Counted from the first letter of the stretch, positions 11,701 through 24,229 are shown. The stretch: DNA of 64,000 nucleotides from Leptasterias polaris (GCA_037783415.1 JAZGTN010000058.1:4748001-4812000); one strand, 5' to 3'. Notes: generated by a model not told the origin, from the letters alone. Numbers and translations are program-made.

Positions 11701-14700
11701 GAAAGATTTGATTGACGCTCAGTTTAAAAGCATCAAAACGTATTAAAACATTGTCAGTAGAAAATAAACCCAAATTCTCAGACAAATTGAACGCCATGGG
11801 TACTCTGTCTAGAATTGTATATGTGTTTATATACGAAAAGCAGCCAAATTTTAAAATTTTGAAAAGATTGTAGCGCTGAGGTTCATGTCGTCGTGTACCA
11901 CCACTCAGATCTGCAGGTCGTTATTAAGGTTTTTTTTAGCGTGGACGACGAAAACCTGTTATGCCGTGTTTTATGAGAAATATCCGGCGTTGTAGACTTG
12001 TCTGCTCTTGGGTCCCGTTCGCCGGAAAACGATATGTTTTAGCAATAAAAAGAGCTGATTGAGGAAAGGTGTGGTAAAGAGAAATTCGTTTTTCATGGCT
12101 AAACGGTCAGTGTTGGATTTGGGGGTGTGAAGAGACAAAATTACAATACAATCGTATCCCATATGAATTTACTGTTTTAGCCTAAACAAATATAACATAC
12201 TCGATTGGCATTTCAGGGTAGAAAAATTGTTACGATTACGAATTAAATACAACATCATTTTGTTTACATGCATTTACAGTTATTTTTTAGTAAACTCGTA
12301 ATCATTTCTGAAACGATCAGTTACATGTGTAACCGTTCACATTTATTATGGTCAAAATTTCGCGACACTTTTGAGGATGATTTTTCAACATTTATCCGAA
12401 CCGTAATAATGTAGATGTTCAACCGGTTGATCGAATGGTTAACCGTGTGACCGTCACAGGCAGGCTTACAAAGCCCCAGCATTTAAATGTAAACGTAAAT
12501 ATTTAAACGTTTAACAGGATTATCATTTGGTTAACCGGGTAACCGTGCAATCGATTTGTTGTGGAACGCCCTCTAGCGTTCAATGTTTCTTTCAACTAAT
12601 GCCGCACGCAAAGCAATGAAATAACAAAGAATTAAGCCTGTAAATTGGAAACGATATAGGTGTGTTTGGCAATTATTATGGTCAGCATTTTGCAGCACTT
12701 TTCAAGTGAATTTTTCAACGTTTATCCGAACCGTACAAATGTGAACGTTTAATCGTAAGATCTGTCACTTAATCGTGTAACCGTCACAGGCTTACGTATA
12801 AGCCTGCGCATTCACGAATTGTTGTGGAACGCCCCCTAGCGTGCAATGTTTCTCACAAATATTACTACACGCACAGATGTAATGAAATAACAAAGACTAT
12901 GAGTCTGTAAATTTGGAATGATAAGTGTGTGTTTTATGGGATATTGTGCTGTGAAAATCGTGATCACAGTTATTATGGTCAGCATTACGCGGCACTTTTT
13001 AAGTGATTTTTTCAACGTTTATCCGAACCGTACAAATAAATGTAAAGGTTTAACCATAAGATCTGTCACTTAACCGTGTAACCGTCACAGGCTTATGTAT
13101 ATTAGCCTGAGCATTCACGGTTATTTTTGGTCAACATACCGTTTCTGAAACAGTTGGTGACCCGTGTAACAGCAGTTTCATGAAAAAAAATTCAAGTAAA
13201 AAAACCTGTTTACACAACTTTGCATGTGACCTAATATCCTAAAGCGTACAAATATGAAAGAGTTAGATCCTATATCAAATTGAAGCTTAGTACATGAGCT
13301 TAACTCTCAATGTAATTTTTTTAATTATTCTGAATTAATTTGCCCATTTACAGTGAGGTGAATATTTAATTAGCCAATCTTGAGATCACTGTATCTCGAA
13401 AAGCCTTGGGTAACCGTGAACCCATGTTGACCTTTACTTCCGGGTCAACCGGAAGTGGGACCATATCTCAAGAACTACACAACCGTTTTTCAAACTTTTT
13501 TTAGTTATAGACTCATTGGGCATTGTAGATCAACCTTGGATAACCGTGACCTCATGTAAACCTTTACTTCCGGGTCAACCGGAAGTGGGACCATATCTCA
13601 AGAACTACACAACCGTTTTTCAAACTGTTTATAGTTATAGACTCCTTGGGCATTGGAGATTAGCCTTGGGTAACCGTGACCCCATGTTGACCTTTACTTC
13701 CAGGTCAACCGGAAGTAAGACCATATCTCAAGAACTACACAACCGATTGTCCAACTGTTTTCAGTTATAGACTCCTTGGGCATTGAAGATTAGCCTTGGG
13801 TAACCGTGACCCCCATGTTGACCTTTACCTATGGGTCAACCAGAAGTGGGACCATATCTCAAGAACTACATAACCGATTTTCAAACTTTGTTCAGTTATA
13901 GACTCCTTGGGCATTGCAGATAAGCCTTGGGTAACCGTGACCCCATGTTGACCTTTACCTCCGGGTCAACCGGAAGTGGGACCATATCTCAAGAACTACA
14001 CAGCCGATTTAAAAACATTTTTCAGTTCTAGACTCCTTGGCCATGGGATATTAGCCTTGGTAACCGTAACCCCATGTTGACCTTTACTTCCGGGTCAACC
14101 GGAAGTGGGACCATATCTCAAGAATTACACAACCGATTTTCAACCCTTGTTCAGTTTTAAACTCCTTGGGCATTGTAGATCAAACTTGGATAACCGTGAC
14201 CGCATGTTGACTTTTACTTCTGGGTCAACCGGAAGTGACACCATATCTCAAGAACTACACAACCGATTTTCTATTTCTTTCCAGTTATAAACCATTTGAG
14301 CAGTAAATGTTAGACAAGGGTTACCATGACCCCCATGCTGACCTTTATTTCTGGTTGTTAAATTTTGTTTATGAATCAGAAAACCGGAACAGCTTCGTGT
14401 TTGTACACAAACACCTAATGGCTAGTTTTTATTATTATTCTTTGTTTCCACTCAAAATCCCATAGCATTTGCACACGTTTTTTCTTTAAGCCTAATATCC
14501 TAGAGCGCAAATACGAAAGAGTTAAATCATATCAAATTGAAGCTTAGAACATAAACTTAACTCTAAATGTAAAAAATGTTAAAATTCTTAATTAATTAGC
14601 CACTTTACAGCGAGGTGAATATTTAATTAGCCAGACTTTAGACCACTCTATCTCAAAAAGTAGACGACCGATCGTGAAACTTTTTTTAGTTTTAGACTTC

Positions 14701-14864
14701 TTGGGTACTGTAGATGTGCTTTTCGGCCTAAAATGTGGAACGACGTCACAATGACGTCATTTATTGCGCATTTTCGCACGTGTACAAAACACATTGAGAT
14801 TGTGAAAACAAATCCGACTTCTAGAGACATAATATTTCAAATAAGCTCAAATTTAACGTCCTAG
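8797..14864 (+). repeat. Macrosatellite segment 2 (nearly two consecutive units)
   Basis: Two head-to-tail units start near 8799 and 12086. Each runs from the TTTTTCATGGCTAAACGG segment through the ~300-bp array (9.1-10.1 and 12.4-13.1 kb), the GTTGGTGACCC segment (10155 and 13150), the 130-bp array (10.23-11.14 and 13.38-14.29 kb, about seven copies each) and the TGACGTCA-like block (about 11553 and 14740). The second unit is cut at 14864 by the TACCACAGG element. No credible gene is present. Confidence 0.85.
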
Positions 14865-14879
14865 CCCTTACAAAAATAT

Positions 14880-15660
14880 CGTGTGGTATTCCTGTGGTAT
14901 ACCACACAGTTGTACCACAGGAAATACCATAGAAAATACCACAGGAAAATACCACAGGAAAAATACCACAGGAAAATACCACAAAATAATCCTGTGGTTT
15001 TTTGGCCCATTACCACAGGACAATACCACACAGAAATTACCACACAGGAGTACCACACAGCAATACCACACATCAGTACCACACAGCAATACCACACATC
15101 ATTACCACACAACAGTACCACATAGCAGCAATACCACACAGCATTACCACACAGCAATACCACACAGCAATACCACACAGCAATACCACACAGCAATACC
15201 ACACAGCAATACCACAGCAATACCACACAGCAGTACCACACAATAGTACCACACAGCAATACCACACAGCAATACCACAGCAATACCACACAGCAGTACC
15301 ACAGCAGTACCACACAGAAATACCACACAGCAGTACCACAGCAATACCACACAGAAATACCACACAGCAGTACCACAGCAATACCACACAGCAGTACCAC
15401 AGCAATACCACACAGCAATACCACACAGCAATACCACACAGCAGTACCACAGCAATACCACACAGCAGTACCACACAGCAATACCACACAGCAGTACCAC
15501 AGCAATACCACACAGCAGTACCACAGCAATACCACACAGCAGTACCACAGCAGTACCACACAGCAATACCACACAGCAGTACCACAGCAATACCACACAG
15601 CAGTACCACAGCGATACCACACAGCAGTACCACACAGCAATACCACAGCAATACCACATT
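14880..15660. repeat. TACCACACAGCAA-type microsatellite block
   Basis: Roughly 780 bases consist of ACCACA alternating with CAGCAA, CAGCAG, GCAA and GGAA links, in 10-, 12- and 13-base steps. It begins with GTGGTAT on the other strand and flips orientation at the left edge. Near 14990 it contains CCTGTGGTTTTTTGG, a phrase repeated near 16115 and 16400. Long frames are open on both strands because the repeat lacks stops; I do not consider them coding. Confidence 0.9.
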
Positions 15661-15888
15661 TGAGCGTGGGAACAAGCAAAAATTGCAAGTTGGTACTATT
15701 ATCTTCGTTTATGAGTGGTTACTGAGTAAACCCCCTGTTGAAGAGAAAAAGACTGTAAGATACGACTGGAGCATAATTGGTCTAAAAGGGCGAAAATGTG
15801 TCAAAGCTGGTAAACATTTCCTTCAATGTTTCACTAGAGTAAAGGCATGGAATGAACTTAAAGGAACATTACAGAATTGGTAAGACAA
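15661..15888 (+). pseudogene. Coding-looking remnant inside the TACCACAGG element
   Basis: Directly after the microsatellite, one frame continues about 75 residues of ordinary composition (including KPPVEEKKTVRYDW and GKHFLQCFTRVKAW) to a stop at 15881-15883. A good donor, GAATTG|GTAAGA, overlaps the end. The composition, with W, Y, C and mixed charge, differs from the repeat translation upstream. It may be a captured exon or a remnant of an autonomous ancestor. I do not recognise the family. Confidence 0.3.
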
Positions 15889-16029
15889 AATATACTATAA
15901 GATCACAGATTAACATAAAACTTACACGGTCTAATGATGATGATAGTAGAAAACATCCCTTGAAATATTTCTGTCTGAAATGCCATATTTGATGAGAAAT
16001 AAATGAAACAAATTTCCGATTTGAGTTTA

Positions 16030-16515
16030 CCCTTACAAAAATGTCCTGTGGTATTACCACATAAAATTACCACACAAATTACCACACAAATTACCACAGG
16101 AACATTCCTGTGGTATTCCTGTGGTTTTTTTGGGACATTACCACAGGACAGTTACCACAGGATTACCACACGCCAGTTACCACAGGAATACCACACGCCA
16201 GTTACCACAGGAATACCACATGCCAGTTACCACAGGAATACCACACGCCAGTTACCACAGGAATACCACAGGCCAGTTACCACAGGAATACCACAGGAAT
16301 ACCACATGCCAGTTACCACAGGAATACCACAGGCCAGTTACCACAGGAATACCACAGGCCAGTTACCTCAGGAATACCACATGCCAGTTACCTGTGGTAT
16401 TCCTGTGGTTTTTTGGGACATTACCACAGGATTACTACGCCAGTTACCACAGGAATACCACATGCCAGTTTCCACAGGAATACCACAGCCAGTTACCACA
16501 AGGATAACCACACGG
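16030..16515. repeat. Second TACCACAGG block starting with a TIR-like end
   Basis: CCCTTACAAAAAT at 16030-16042 repeats the first 13 bases of the element's end, then goes into CCTGTGGTATTACC repeats. From 16140 the block is built of GCCAGTTACCACAGGAATACCACA units of about 24 bases. No matching right end is seen, so this is either a partly duplicated end or a nested, truncated relative. Confidence 0.7.
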
Positions 16516-18165
16516 CAATTAAAAAATATGTTGTTTTTAAACTCATTTTACTATGATACAAGTGCAATTGTCCTGCAGTTTCATTTACGTTTTAAACTTA
16601 GGAAAAAACATAGTTTTTTTTGTATTGGACAGTAAGTCTTGGAAATAACAACACCACAGGATTAATCTCTTTTTGGAATATTTATCTTGGGTAAGTAGCT
16701 AGCCCAAACCCAATGCTGGTCCTGTGAGAAATGCCACCATGCTCCATTTCTAGGTTTCTGTTGATGATGATTTAGTCACCTTCCTCAGAGAGAGAAGCAC
16801 AAAGAACTGTAAAAGAAAAAAATTGGGAAATGTGTGTTAGAAAAATTGTTAACATTTGCCAAAACTATATGGTTTGCACAACTCTGCGGTCTGCGATGGT
16901 ATTAATATATGTACAAGCATATCTGGCAGTATAACCATAGAGACTTACCAGTAACAAGCCCAAACCACCATGAAGTTATTGATTGAATATAAATTATAAT
17001 TAAATTTGAAAGACCCAACTGTTAAGTTTAATTAAACCCAGTCATGTTACTTAAGAGTAGCAATCAAAAATTATAAATGTTGCGCTAATCAGTTAAGGGG
17101 TTTTAGTGGATGACTGCACTTCCCAATAACATGAATAAAACCCAGGATTTTCCATCAAGAAAAAATAACACTCACTGGTATTTGGTAGACTAGAAAACTA
17201 CATACCCCAACCTGACAGTGAAACACCAAAAGTACTTGTACACATGTGCACTTCTACAAGAAAATTATAATTAAAATCACGTTTTCAACAAAACACTTAC
17301 CAAAATCATGCTAAATATTGCTACTGAGTGCTAGTTCTGTAAGTGTAGGCTGTAGTTCTGCTGCAGGCACAACTTCCCGATCTAAGTGATCCCTGGTGAT
17401 GCTGTGCTGATCACCGATGATTCTTAATTTTTCTTGTGTTTTACTGTTTAATTCACATCCTATCAGCATATCAGTTTCAAACTATCTGCTTTTAAAATTA
17501 AATTGTACTGCAAAAACCTTCGACTTTAAAATGGGAAGCTTTAATAATTTACACTAAAACATCAACAAGTCAGTACATTTCAACCGTCGGCTGGAACTGT
17601 TGAGTTTTGATTTCAAACTGATGACTCATCATGGAAGAGAAGGGGCTCTAACCACAAATGTGTTCATTTTACATACGCGAAGTCAGGGTGGTGATCAAGT
17701 GGTATAGCGCCCTCTTGTGGCAGCACTATGTGACATTTGTCTTAAATAAACTTGCGCAGTCCTTTTACTGCTTTAGATATGCAATCTAGTGACTGCATAG
17801 TTATTACCATATCCAAGTGTAGAATATTTTTTCTTTTACTCAAATTGCTTTGTTTTTATAGTATGCATTATAACAACTCAAGGGTAAATAAGGTGACATC
17901 CTGTTATAAGTTTACACTTCAGTCGTTATGACAAGTTACTTTGTAAAGTAAAACTTAAACTCGCACTGATCGATGCTCACTATAAATTATAATTCTGCAG
18001 TCTTTCGTTTTAGCACAAATTTGTCTGTATTAAAACCAGTGTTTACAACTGTGTTCTTTAAGTTTGGAGTAGTGAAACTGCAGTGACTAAGTAAAGAATG
18101 GTAATGCAACATCAAATACAGGAATATTACAAAGTAATTTGAGTATTACAGTGATATTACAATAA
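16516..18165. other. Non-repetitive interior of the TACCACAGG element
   Basis: About 1.65 kb of AT-rich DNA without a convincing gene. It contains a GGTATAGCGCCCTCTTGTGG block near 17700, similar to short GAGGGCGCT-type blocks elsewhere in the window, and no inverted repeat of its own that I can see. Confidence 0.5.
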
Positions 18166-18510
18166 AAACCACATGCCAGTTACCACAGGATTACCACACG
18201 CAAGGTACCACAGGACTACACAGCCAGCCCGTTGACATCACAAGAGTCTAAGCGATGTATACCCTCAAGAGTTCCTGTGGTACTTATATTCCTGTGGTAT
18301 TTTGTGTGGTAACATCAGGTACCACAGGAAATATCATCTTTACCACAGCCAGCCCGTTGACATTACCACATGAGTTCCTGTGGTACTTAATATTCCTGTG
18401 GTATTTTCTGTGCTACACTACCATTTGTACCAGTACAACAGCAGTGCTGTATAGTATTTTTGTGGTATAATTTTTCTCTGTGGTATTTCCTATGGTATTT
18501 TTAGTACCAC

Positions 18511-19770
18511 ATGAGTACCACAGGCTACACCTCTGCAGTACCACAGGAATCTGTGTGGGGTTTTAACCCGTGTGGTATTTTCTGTGGTATTACAATGTAC
18601 CATACAAGTACCACAGCACTGCTGTGTGGTATTTTGTGGTATAATTTTTTTTCTGTGGTATTTCCTATGGTATTTTTAGTACCACATGAGTACCACAGGC
18701 TACACCTCTGCAGTACCACAGGAATTTGTGTGGGGTTTTAACCCGTGTGGTATTTTCTGTGGTATTACAATGTACCATACAAGTACCACAGCACTGCTGT
18801 GTGGTAGTTTTGTGGTATAATTTTTCTCTGTGGTATTTCCTATGGTATTTTTAGTACCACATGAGTACCACAGGCTACACCTCTGCAGTACCACAGGAAT
18901 CTGTGTGGGGTTTTAACCCTTGTGGTATTTTCTGTGGTATTACAATGTACCATACAAGTACCACAGCACTGCTGTGTGGTAGTTTTGTGGTATAATTTTT
19001 CTCTGTGGTATTTCCTATGGTATTTTTAGTACCACATGAGTACCACAGGCTACACCTCTGCAGTACCACAGGAATCTGTGTGGGGTTTTAACCCGTGTGG
19101 TATTTTCTGTGGTATTACAATGTACCATACAAGTACCACAGCACTGCTGTGTGGTATTTTGTGGTATAATTTTTTTTCTGTGGTATTTCCTATGGTATTT
19201 TTAGTACCACATGAGTACCACAGGCTACACCTCTGCAGTACCACAGGAATCTGTGTGGGGTTTTAACCCGTGTGGTATTTTCTGTGGTATTACAATGTAC
19301 CATACAAGTACCACAGCACTGCTGTGTGGTAGTTTTGTGGTATAATTTTTCTCTGTGGTATTTCCTATGGTATTTTTAGTACCACATGAGTACCACAGGC
19401 TACACCTCTGCAGTACCACAGGAATCTGTGTGGGGTTTTAACCCTTGTGGTATTTTCTGTGGTATTACAATGTACCATACAAGTACCACAGCACTGCTGT
19501 GTGGTAGTTTTGTGGTATAATTTTTCTCTGTGGTATTTCCTATGGTATTTTTAGTACCACATGAGTACCACAGGCTACACCTCTGCAGTACCACAGGAAT
19601 CTGTGTGGGGTTTTAACCCGTGTGGTATTTTCTGTGGTATTACAATGTACCATACAAGTACCACAGCACTGCTGTGTGGTATTTTGTGGTATAATTTTTT
19701 TTCTGTGGTATTTCCTATGGTATTTTTAGTACCACATGAGTACCACAGGCTACACTTCTGCAGTACCACA
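18511..19770. repeat. 175-bp satellite with three-monomer higher-order repeat
   Basis: Seven 175-bp monomers begin near 18525, 18700, 18875, 19050, 19225, 19400 and 19575. Diagnostic differences alternate: type A has GGTATTTTGTGGTATAATTTTTTTT; types B and C have GGTAGTTTTG; type C also has ACCCTTGTGG in place of ACCCGTGTGG. The order is A-B-C-A-B-C-A, so the array also repeats at 525 bp. Each monomer is built from TGTGGTATT and its complement. Confidence 0.9.
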
Positions 19771-19870
19771 GGACTTTGTGTGGTACTTCATTATCCCTGT
19801 GGTATTTTCTGTGGTATTATGCAGTACCACAGGAATACCACAGGAATACCACACGATATTTTTGTAAGGG

Positions 19871-22793
19871 AGATTACACAAATGTTTCTTAAAACAAAAA
19901 AGGTTTTATAGACAATCAGTTTAAAAGCATCAAAACCATTTTCGCACGTGTACAAAACACATTGAGATCGTGAAAACAAATCCGACTTCTAGAGACATAA
20001 TATTTCAAATAAGCTCAAATTTAACGTCCTAGATTACACAAATGTTTCTTAAAACAACAAAGGTTTTATAGACAATCAGTTTAAAAGCATCAAAACTTAT
20101 TAAAACATTGTCAGTAGAAACAAACACAAAAATTCTCAGGAAAATTGAACGCCATGGGTACTCCGACTTGAATTTGATATGTGTTTATTAACGACAGAGT
20201 AAATTTTTCCCCTTTTTTTTTAAGTTAAAAAAACGCACCGTTAAACTCGTATAGCGCCCTCAATCTTTCTAGGGTTTCCTAGATTCGTTCAAGCCCTAAC
20301 TAACCCATTTATGACCTGTGTTTGTTGACGTTGATGTAGATTATACATAGAGTCATCATTCCTGTCGCCGACTGACACAAGTCAACGTTCATTCACAAAA
20401 ATCGAAAGGAATTTGTCATGCTATCAGCGCAGTCGTGTAATCAGATAGTTATTCAGATAATTTTCAGCGTGGACGTAAAGAATAGAGCGCCGCGTTCTTG
20501 GCGATTTTTCTTGCCTGGCAAACTTGTCTGCGCTTGGGTCTCGTTCGCCGGAAAACGATAATTGTTTAAAGTTTCTTGTGCAAAGGAATGACTTCAGTAA
20601 ACCGCGATGAATCAGTTACAAAACTTGATGGCGGTTGCAATAAATAATAAAAAGAGCTGATTGACGAAAGGTGTACAAAAGAGAAATTACCTTGCTGAAC
20701 GGTCAGTGCTAGATTTGGGGGTGAAGAACAAAAATTAACAATAGCCCAGCAAGAACATACTAATCGTTACAAAGACACAACAATAGTGTTTTTATATTAT
20801 AGAAAACTGCAAACAAGGTAAACAGTTTCTGAAACAACCAATATTTACAAAATAAACATATTTTCATCAATCTAAATACATCAGGGCCCAATTTTATGGC
20901 TCTGCTTACCGTAAGCTTAGGATCGGCGCTTACTGACGAAGCAGGTTATTCTGTGCTTATGTCAAGCGTATTACACGGGTTAGCATGGCATTTTGTGTGC
21001 TTGTGTAGTTAACATTAGGCATTCTACGCTTACACAGCTAGTGGAGAAATTCTGTGCTGCTTGCTCGTTAAGCAGAGAATGGTGACCCCATAGCGCAGAA
21101 TTCAGCATTAAGCTGGCCATAAATTTGGGCCCTGCGTTTTTTTTTTCCTAGGGACTATATTATGCTAACAAAACACTTTTCAACGTTTATCCGAAACGTA
21201 CAAATGTAAACGATTAACCGAATGATCTGTCACTTAACCGTGTAACTGTCACAGGCTTACGTATAAGCCCGCACACTCATATATTTTTTTTAAACGTGTA
21301 ACCGTTTTCTGACACTAAATAGTCACAATTTTCGCAGCACTTTTCAAGTGAATTTGTTTACGCTGATCCCAATCGTTAACATTTGAACGATTAACAAGAT
21401 TATCGTTTGGTTAACTGGGTAACCGTGCAATCGATTTGTTTTGGAACGCCCTCTAGCGTTCAATGTTTCTTTCAACTAATGCCGCACGCAAAGTGATGAA
21501 ATAACGAAGAATTAAGCCTGTAAATTGGAAACGATATAGGTGTGGCAATAATTATTATGGTAAGCATTTCGCAGCACTTTTCAAGTGAATTTTTCAACGT
21601 TTATCCGAACCGTACAAATGTGAACGTTTAATCGTAAGATCTGTCACTTAATCGTGTAACCGTCACAGGCTTACGTATAAGCCTGCGCATTCACGAATTG
21701 TTGTGGAACGCCCCCTAGCGTGCAATGTTTCTCACAAATATTACTACACGCACAGATGTAATGAAATAACAAAGACTATGAGTCTGTAAATTGGGAATGA
21801 TAAGTGTGTATTTTATGGGATATTGTGCTGTGAAAATCGTGATCACAGTTATTATGGTCAGCATTACGCGGCACCTTTTAGGTGATTTTTTCAACGTTTA
21901 TCCGAACCGTACAAATAAATGTAAACGTTTAACCGTAAGATCTGTCACTTAACTGTGTAACCGTCACAGGCTTACGTATAAGCCTGAGCATTCACGGTAA
22001 TTTTTTGTCAACATACCGTTTCTGAAACAGTTGGTGACCCATGTAACAGCAGTTTCATAAACAAAATTTCAAGTTAAAAAAAAACTGTTTACACAACCAT
22101 GCATGTGACCTAATATCCTAAGCGTAAGAGTATGAAAGAGTTAGATCCTATATTAAATTGAAGCTTAGTAGTACATGAACTTAACTCTCAATGTAATTTT
22201 ATTTTTATTTTTAATTAATTAGCCCATTTACAGCGAGGTGAATATTTAATTAGCCAATCTTGAGACCACTATATCTCGAAATATATACAACCGATCGTCA
22301 AACTGTTTTCAGTTATAGACTCCTTGTGCATTTGAGATTAGCCCTGGGCAACCGTGACCCCATGTTGACCTTTACTAACGGGTCAACCGGAAGTGGGACC
22401 ATCTCAATAACTACACAACCGATTTCCAAACTTTTTTCAGTTATAGACTCCTTGGGCATTAGAGATTAGCCTTATGTAACCGTGACCCCATGTTGACCTT
22501 TACTTTCGGGTCAACCGGAAGTGAGACCAAATCTCAAGAACTACACAACCGTTTTCAAACTTTTTTCAGTTATAGATTCCTTATGCACGGGAGATTACCC
22601 CTGGGTAACCGTGACCCCATGTTGACCTTTACTTCCGGGTCAACCGGAAGTGAGACCAAATCTCAAGAACTACACAACCGTTTTCAAACTTTTTTCAGTT
22701 ATAGATTCCTTATGCACGGGAGATTAGCTTTGGGTAACCGTGACCCCATGTTGACCTTTACTTCCGGGTCAACCAGAAGTGGGACCATATCAG
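19871..22793 (+). repeat. Macrosatellite segment 3
   Basis: This starts with a tandem duplicate of about 170 bases (AGATTACACAAATG to the next CGTCCTAG) that preserves the empty site of the TACCACAGG element. It then follows the unit order, with a ~300-bp array (21.2-22.0 kb) and about four 130-bp units (22.26-22.79 kb). Part of the unit (20.7-21.2 kb) is replaced by other DNA including a hAT-like MITE. The block ends where the piggyBac remnant starts. Confidence 0.8.
20882..21134. mobile_element. hAT-like MITE
   Basis: The ends are imperfect inverted repeats: CAGGGCCCAATTTTATGGC at 20882 and the complement of CAGGGCCCAAATTTATGGCC ending at 21134. The CAGGG start is usual for hAT elements. 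I do not see a matching 8-bp target duplication (AAATACAT against CGTTTTTT), so one flank may have been altered or the boundary is off. The 253-bp interior is non-coding. Confidence 0.6.
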
Positions 22794-22872
22794 AAGAGCT
22801 ACTTTTGTTTTTGTTTTGCATGCTCCATTATGTTTCATTTACAATTTTTTTTTTCTTTTTTCTTGATTGCAG

Positions 22873-24213
22873 CATTTGTCAAGTTCAAGTGAAGACGACA
22901 GCGATGAATCTGAAGATGATCAGTTACTACTAGCCCCTAGGATTCCAGGAGTACCAAGAAGAGGTCCTGGCAGAAGAGGTGGAAGAGCTCCACGGGGGAG
23001 AGGTGGAAGAGCTCCACGGGGGAGGGGTGGAAGAGCTCCACGGGGGAGGGGTGGAAGAGCTCCACAAGGTATAGGTGAAGGTCCTCCCCCTGGCTGGACA
23101 GATACTCAACCTGTTCCCATTATTCAACCTTATATGGAGACTGGAGGACCAAAATGCGCTCTCCCATATGATGCAGCTGAAGTGAAATTTCTTCTTTGCC
23201 TGGTTGGGGAGGATTTCTTCGAAGTGCTGGCTAGACACACTAACATCAACGCCGTACACAAGTCACCACCAGGTCCTCCCTACCCAGCGCAAGAGTATTC
23301 CACTTCAGACAAGCGTTGGAGTCCAACAAATGCTGAGGAGATGAAAGCTTTCGTTGCGATCAACATGCTGATGGGAATCAAGCAAGCACCAGAATACACC
23401 GATTATTGGAGTGAGGATAGATTTCTCAATGACCCTTACATCAGCTCCCTTCTTTCTAGAAATAGATATGAGAAACTATGTCAATATCTTCACTGCAGCA
23501 ACGTATCCACACCCGCTGAAAATGACCGCCTCAACAAAGTCAGAAACCTAATCGAGCTGCTACAACAAAACTTCAAATCAAACTTCACTCCGAGCTGTTG
23601 CCTTTCAGTAGATGAAGCTATGATCAAATACAACGGCAGATTGCTTTGGAAGCAATACATGCCAAAGAAACCAACAAAGTGGGGAATCAAACTTTGGTTT
23701 CTTTGTGATTCCATCACCGGCTACTGTCTCAACTTTGAGGTCTACACTGGACGGGGGAACAATCCGAACATGGTCAACGAACTGGGACTGGGGTACACCG
23801 TTGTAATGAATCTGATGAAGGACTATCTCTTGAGATATCATCATGTTTATGCTGACAATTACTTTTCCTCTCTCTCCCTTGTAGAGGATCTGCATGATGC
23901 CGACACATTTTTTTGTGGGACATTGCGCAAAGATAGGGTAGGGATCCCACGTGAAATTCAAAGAGTACTGCTGAGGAAGTATGAGAGTGTGAAATGGAGA
24001 AAGGATGGATCATCTACAATGGTTACACACTGGCTGGACAAGAGGCACGTTTACCTCATTTCAACGAACAGTAATGGTGAAGACACTTTGAAACCACGAA
24101 CAAGGTTTCATCAGGAAGATTTGGTCATGGTACCAACTGTTGTCACCGACTACAATGCCAACATGGGAGGAGTAGACCACAGTGACCAGTTCAGGTCATA
24201 CTACAACGTTGGC
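22873..24213 (+). pseudogene. piggyBac transposase, 5' part (DDE_Tnp_1_7)
   Basis: A polypyrimidine tract and TTGATTGCAG acceptor precede a frame opening HLSSSSEDDSDESEDD. It has an acidic serine-rich start, then RGG-type repeats (GGRAPRG, about residues 38-65), then the piggyBac core. The three catalytic aspartates are visible in SVDEAMIKYNGR (about residue 249), YADNYFSS (330) and NMGGVDHSDQ (437), counted from 22867. The product would catalyse cut-and-paste transposition at TTAA. The frame reaches YYNVGR and is interrupted by the nested transposon at 24218, so stops shortly after are not native. The rest of the gene is at 30399-30824. The first coding exon is absent. All catalytic residues remain, but the gene is dead because of the insertion, two stops and the missing start. 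Confidence 0.9.
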
Positions 24214-24229
24214 CGCTCACGGCTGTTTC

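Larger units (their letters stand above)
14865..19870. mobile_element. 5.0-kb TIR element packed with TACCACAGG-type repeats
   Basis: The ends are perfect 36-bp inverted repeats starting CCCTTACAAAAATATCGTGT (14865-14900 and 19835-19870). The intact target CGTCCTAGATTACACAAATG is present nearby (about 20025-20044). Compared with it, the element sits after CGTCCTAG and before AGATTACAC, so AG is duplicated (2-bp target duplication). The interior holds three blocks of TACCACA/TGTGGTA repeats (14.88-15.66, 16.04-16.51, 18.17-19.86 kb) separated by ordinary-looking DNA. No transposase is visible, so it is non-autonomous. I cannot assign a superfamily: 2-bp non-TA duplications are uncommon. The long frames on both strands here are artefacts of stop-free repeats. 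Confidence 0.75.

Noticed and set aside
14861..15883. Long overlapping frames on both strands (up to about 290 residues)
   Set aside because: The ACCACA-CAGCAA repeat lacks stops in several frames; composition is pure repeat until 15660.
18255..19911. Repeated 64- to 116-residue frames on both strands
   Set aside because: They recur exactly with the 175/525-bp satellite and have low-complexity composition.
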